NCBI RefSeq assembly: GCF_022458985.1
Contig: NC_061781.1
Coordinates: 19,561,001 to 19,625,000, forward strand
Origin: Mugil cephalus
Lineage: Eukaryota; Chordata; Actinopteri; Mugiliformes; Mugilidae
Length of the DNA: 64,000 nucleotides
Direction of reading: 5' to 3'
The translations under genes and the position numbers were made by a program. Under the pieces are notes generated by a model. It saw nothing but the letters and a program-made list of their open reading frames with translations, was not told where the DNA came from and made no database searches. This document shows, in pieces, positions 61,582-64,000 of the stretch. Position 1 is the first letter of the stretch; each line of letters starts with the position of its first letter.

Positions 61582-64000
61582 CTGCGCGAAAAGGAGCAGA
61601 GAACAGAGGTGTGTGTGTATGAGAGAAAAATAACAATAAAAGAACAGAGGGCATCGCTGTTGGGTCTGCGCGTTGGGCAGTGAAAGAGCTGGAAACTGAG
61701 AGCACAATCCAGACTACTGCCAGCCCTTCACTCACTCTCAAACAACAACACAAAAGAGGAAAACAAACTGAAAGCCATAAAGAAAAGTGCTGTGATTTTA
61801 AACACATCTGCGTGCCTAATTTTGAACAAATCCCACAATCAAGAAAGAGCTCAAATGCGAGAACATTTTGAGCCACTTTAAGGACACAAAGTGGTTCTTA
61901 TTCTTTGATTTAAAATAACGATACATGTAATAACTGCTAATTTAGCAGCGGACAAGGCTCTGCTGTGGCAGAAACAAAGCTCCACACAGCTACCAAAGGT
62001 CGCGGAGAATTACAGTCATGTTTCTGGGAGTTGAAAGCTGACCTGACGGTCGTTAAATCACTTTTCCAGGAAAATGTCAGCTCCTGTGAACCTCCTGAGT
62101 CGACCTGCGAGGGTAATGTTATCGTTTTTTTTTTGATATGTACATTGTGTTCTCGTCACCTCAGAGGGCCCTAATGCCTATCTATAGATGTCAGTAAACA
62201 GCGACACAGTGCATTGAGTAACCTTAATGGTGACGGAGGGAAGATTTACAGTCCGCTTTACATCCCCTGAGCATGCTACACATTCCTGCTATCGTGTGGT
62301 AACACAATAGCCACACATGCCTTTCTCTCGCCTCATGCCCACGAGCACTTCTTGGTTTACCAACAGGCTCGTTCTCTGCGAGCAATGTAAGCAATAAACC
62401 TGCTGGGACTGTGGTGCATGTATGCCGAGGCGCCTCAGATGACTTCCTATCAGTCAGACATGTTCAAGTGTTTTGGGGGTGGAAACAAAGCAAGGAAAGC
62501 ACAATTGTACCTCTTTAAGAACAGGGTCGATGCTTGGGACAATTTTATGTTACTAGTCTGCTACATTTCAGAGAGAGTTTATTGTGTTTAATAGATTTAT
62601 CTGAGCACTGTGATTGTTTATAAGATTAAAGCTAGATTTACTGCATTGGACACACTGTACATCACGGTCCGGACATGCACTTCCCCACATAACTACACAT
62701 CACGGTGAAGTGGTCATAAAAGTATTTTCTTGTTTATGTCTCTTGAGTGGCTGGAAAAACACAAGAAATTCCCTCTGCCGTGGTCAGTTCGACGGACATG
62801 CATCATCTACAGTGGCAGGGATTTCAGTGGAGCATTTATTAGCTCCAGCGCCAACATGGGCTGCAGCTACAGAACGACGCCGCCACACAACAGGGACACA
62901 AACGTAAATTCTCGGGCCTCCTATGTAGGTTATAACATATGTCTCACATCTATGAGAGTTACTTTTCTTCTAAAGGTATGAGATTTGAGAGATTTTCATT
63001 AAAATAACAGTGTGAGGACCAAAGAAATGGTTCAGTGAGCCATAAAATTAAAGACTGAATTCAATTGAACCGTGTATAGCAGAACTAAAGCTGTTTTTTC
63101 TGTCTGGGAATAAAAGGAGAAAACTTGTAAATCAGTACATTTTGCTTAACACACACAGCAGCGGACGAGTAACATAACTCATTTAGAGTCATGTTTTGTG
63201 GCCATCTGGTAAACATAATCCAGTATTCTCCCTGTGCTGCCTTGGCACGTGTAACTGTTTGGTCCTAAGTAGATACTGTTCAGTGGCTTTTCAGAGCTTT
63301 GTTGGTAGAAAATCACTGGCTGCTGTGGCTGGAAACATGCTGTAAGAACAGCAAGAGCGAACCAAAACCGCAACGCACACGACGGCTAAATAATGAACTG
63401 ATCTGATATACTGTATTATAAAACAAAAATACTGATATTTATAGCATACCTATGCAAAAGATGTAAACACTTCTTCCACAGCCGATTAAGTGGATGGGAA
63501 GCAGATCAGCTTTCCCACCCGGATGCGTCATCGCACACCAGGGGTGTCCAACGCGATAACTCATCAAAGCTGAAAACTCAAATGGACATTTACCAGTTTG
63601 GCACTGTACGAATTTATGGGTCCAATAAAAGAGGCGGGAGAAAACAAATGCACTCCCTTGTGTGGCTTGGAACACAGTCACAAGGCCTAACATTATATAA
63701 CGTTAGTCAGCTACAGAGAAAAAGGGAGTTCTATACCAACTACTAGCGTGCTACTTCTCATAATGCTCATTTATGGCTGGCGTTAATGGCTGAACAGAGG
63801 AGAAGATAAAACGGGGTGTTTTAAGGCTTTCACAGCCTCGGGACTTTGCTGTAGCCTCTCAGAATCAGCTGAGCACTCATATGATCGGAAGCTAGGAACG
63901 AATTCTCTGAAGTAGTATTCTAAGTTTAAATAACCAGTGTGACTGTTTTATGTATTTCCCCATGTGTAATGTCTTTTGTAATATGTAGTTGCATGTCCTT
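61582..64000 (-). other. lmo7 intron, runs off the window
   Basis: No exon with CH-domain residues is seen. The preceding CH exons (motifs such as LENGVLLC and DLQDLSNRVTV) should lie past 64000. The small open frames here show no family resemblance. Confidence 0.6.

Noticed and set aside
61582..64000. Possible further CH-domain exons of lmo7
   Set aside because: Scanned the minus strand for LENG, KPG and DLQDLSNR-type motifs and found none; these exons should lie past the window.

Overview
The window is vertebrate nuclear DNA, most likely from a ray-finned (teleost) fish. The genes are split into short exons by GT-AG introns. Long AT-rich stretches without coding potential lie between them, and relics of fish-type Tc1, piggyBac-like and LINE elements are scattered throughout. 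Nothing bacterial, such as an operon, Shine-Dalgarno site or CRISPR array, is present.

Three protein genes are supported. (1) 315-4032, minus strand: acod1/irg1 (cis-aconitate decarboxylase, itaconate synthesis). It was rebuilt as five exons giving an in-frame 484-residue protein; exon 1 and its TATA box are inferred. (2) 6202-7068, plus strand: kctd12, a single-exon BTB/H1 auxiliary subunit of GABA-B receptors, under a CpG-rich 5' flank. (3) 41115-61581, minus strand, continuing beyond the right edge: lmo7, an actin and junction-associated scaffold. I traced 26 core exons and 4 alternative ones. They encode the end of the calponin-homology (CH) domain, a DUF4757-like coiled region, a PDZ domain, charged coiled coils and a C-terminal LIM domain. 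The 26 core exons sum to an open frame of 1,333 residues plus stop.

Gene order and orientation (lmo7, kctd12, acod1, alternating strands) match what I recall of human 13q22 (LMO7, KCTD12, ACOD1), so this is a conserved syntenic block. The three genes do not form one pathway: acod1 is immunometabolic, kctd12 neuronal, lmo7 cytoskeletal.

The 33 kb between kctd12 and lmo7 (about 7.6-40.5 kb) shows no convincing coding exon. It holds a Tc1 transposon relic (28.7-29.6 kb), deletion derivatives of a second Tc1 family (5.6, 11.5-12.1 and 15.5 kb), a TTAA-flanked piggyBac-like MITE (22.3-22.9 kb), another inverted-repeat MITE (25.3-25.8 kb), a SINE-like unit with an initiator-tRNA-Met head (9.05 kb) and simple repeats. 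Stretches that look non-repetitive could be regulatory.

I found no undescribed defence or mobile system. The best leads are the modular, phase-matched alternative exons of lmo7 with a probable truncated isoform, the tRNA-iMet/LINE-tail chimera, and a LINE lying directly upstream of the inferred acod1 promoter. All splice sites were read by eye, and homology statements rest on remembered family sequences, not on searches.
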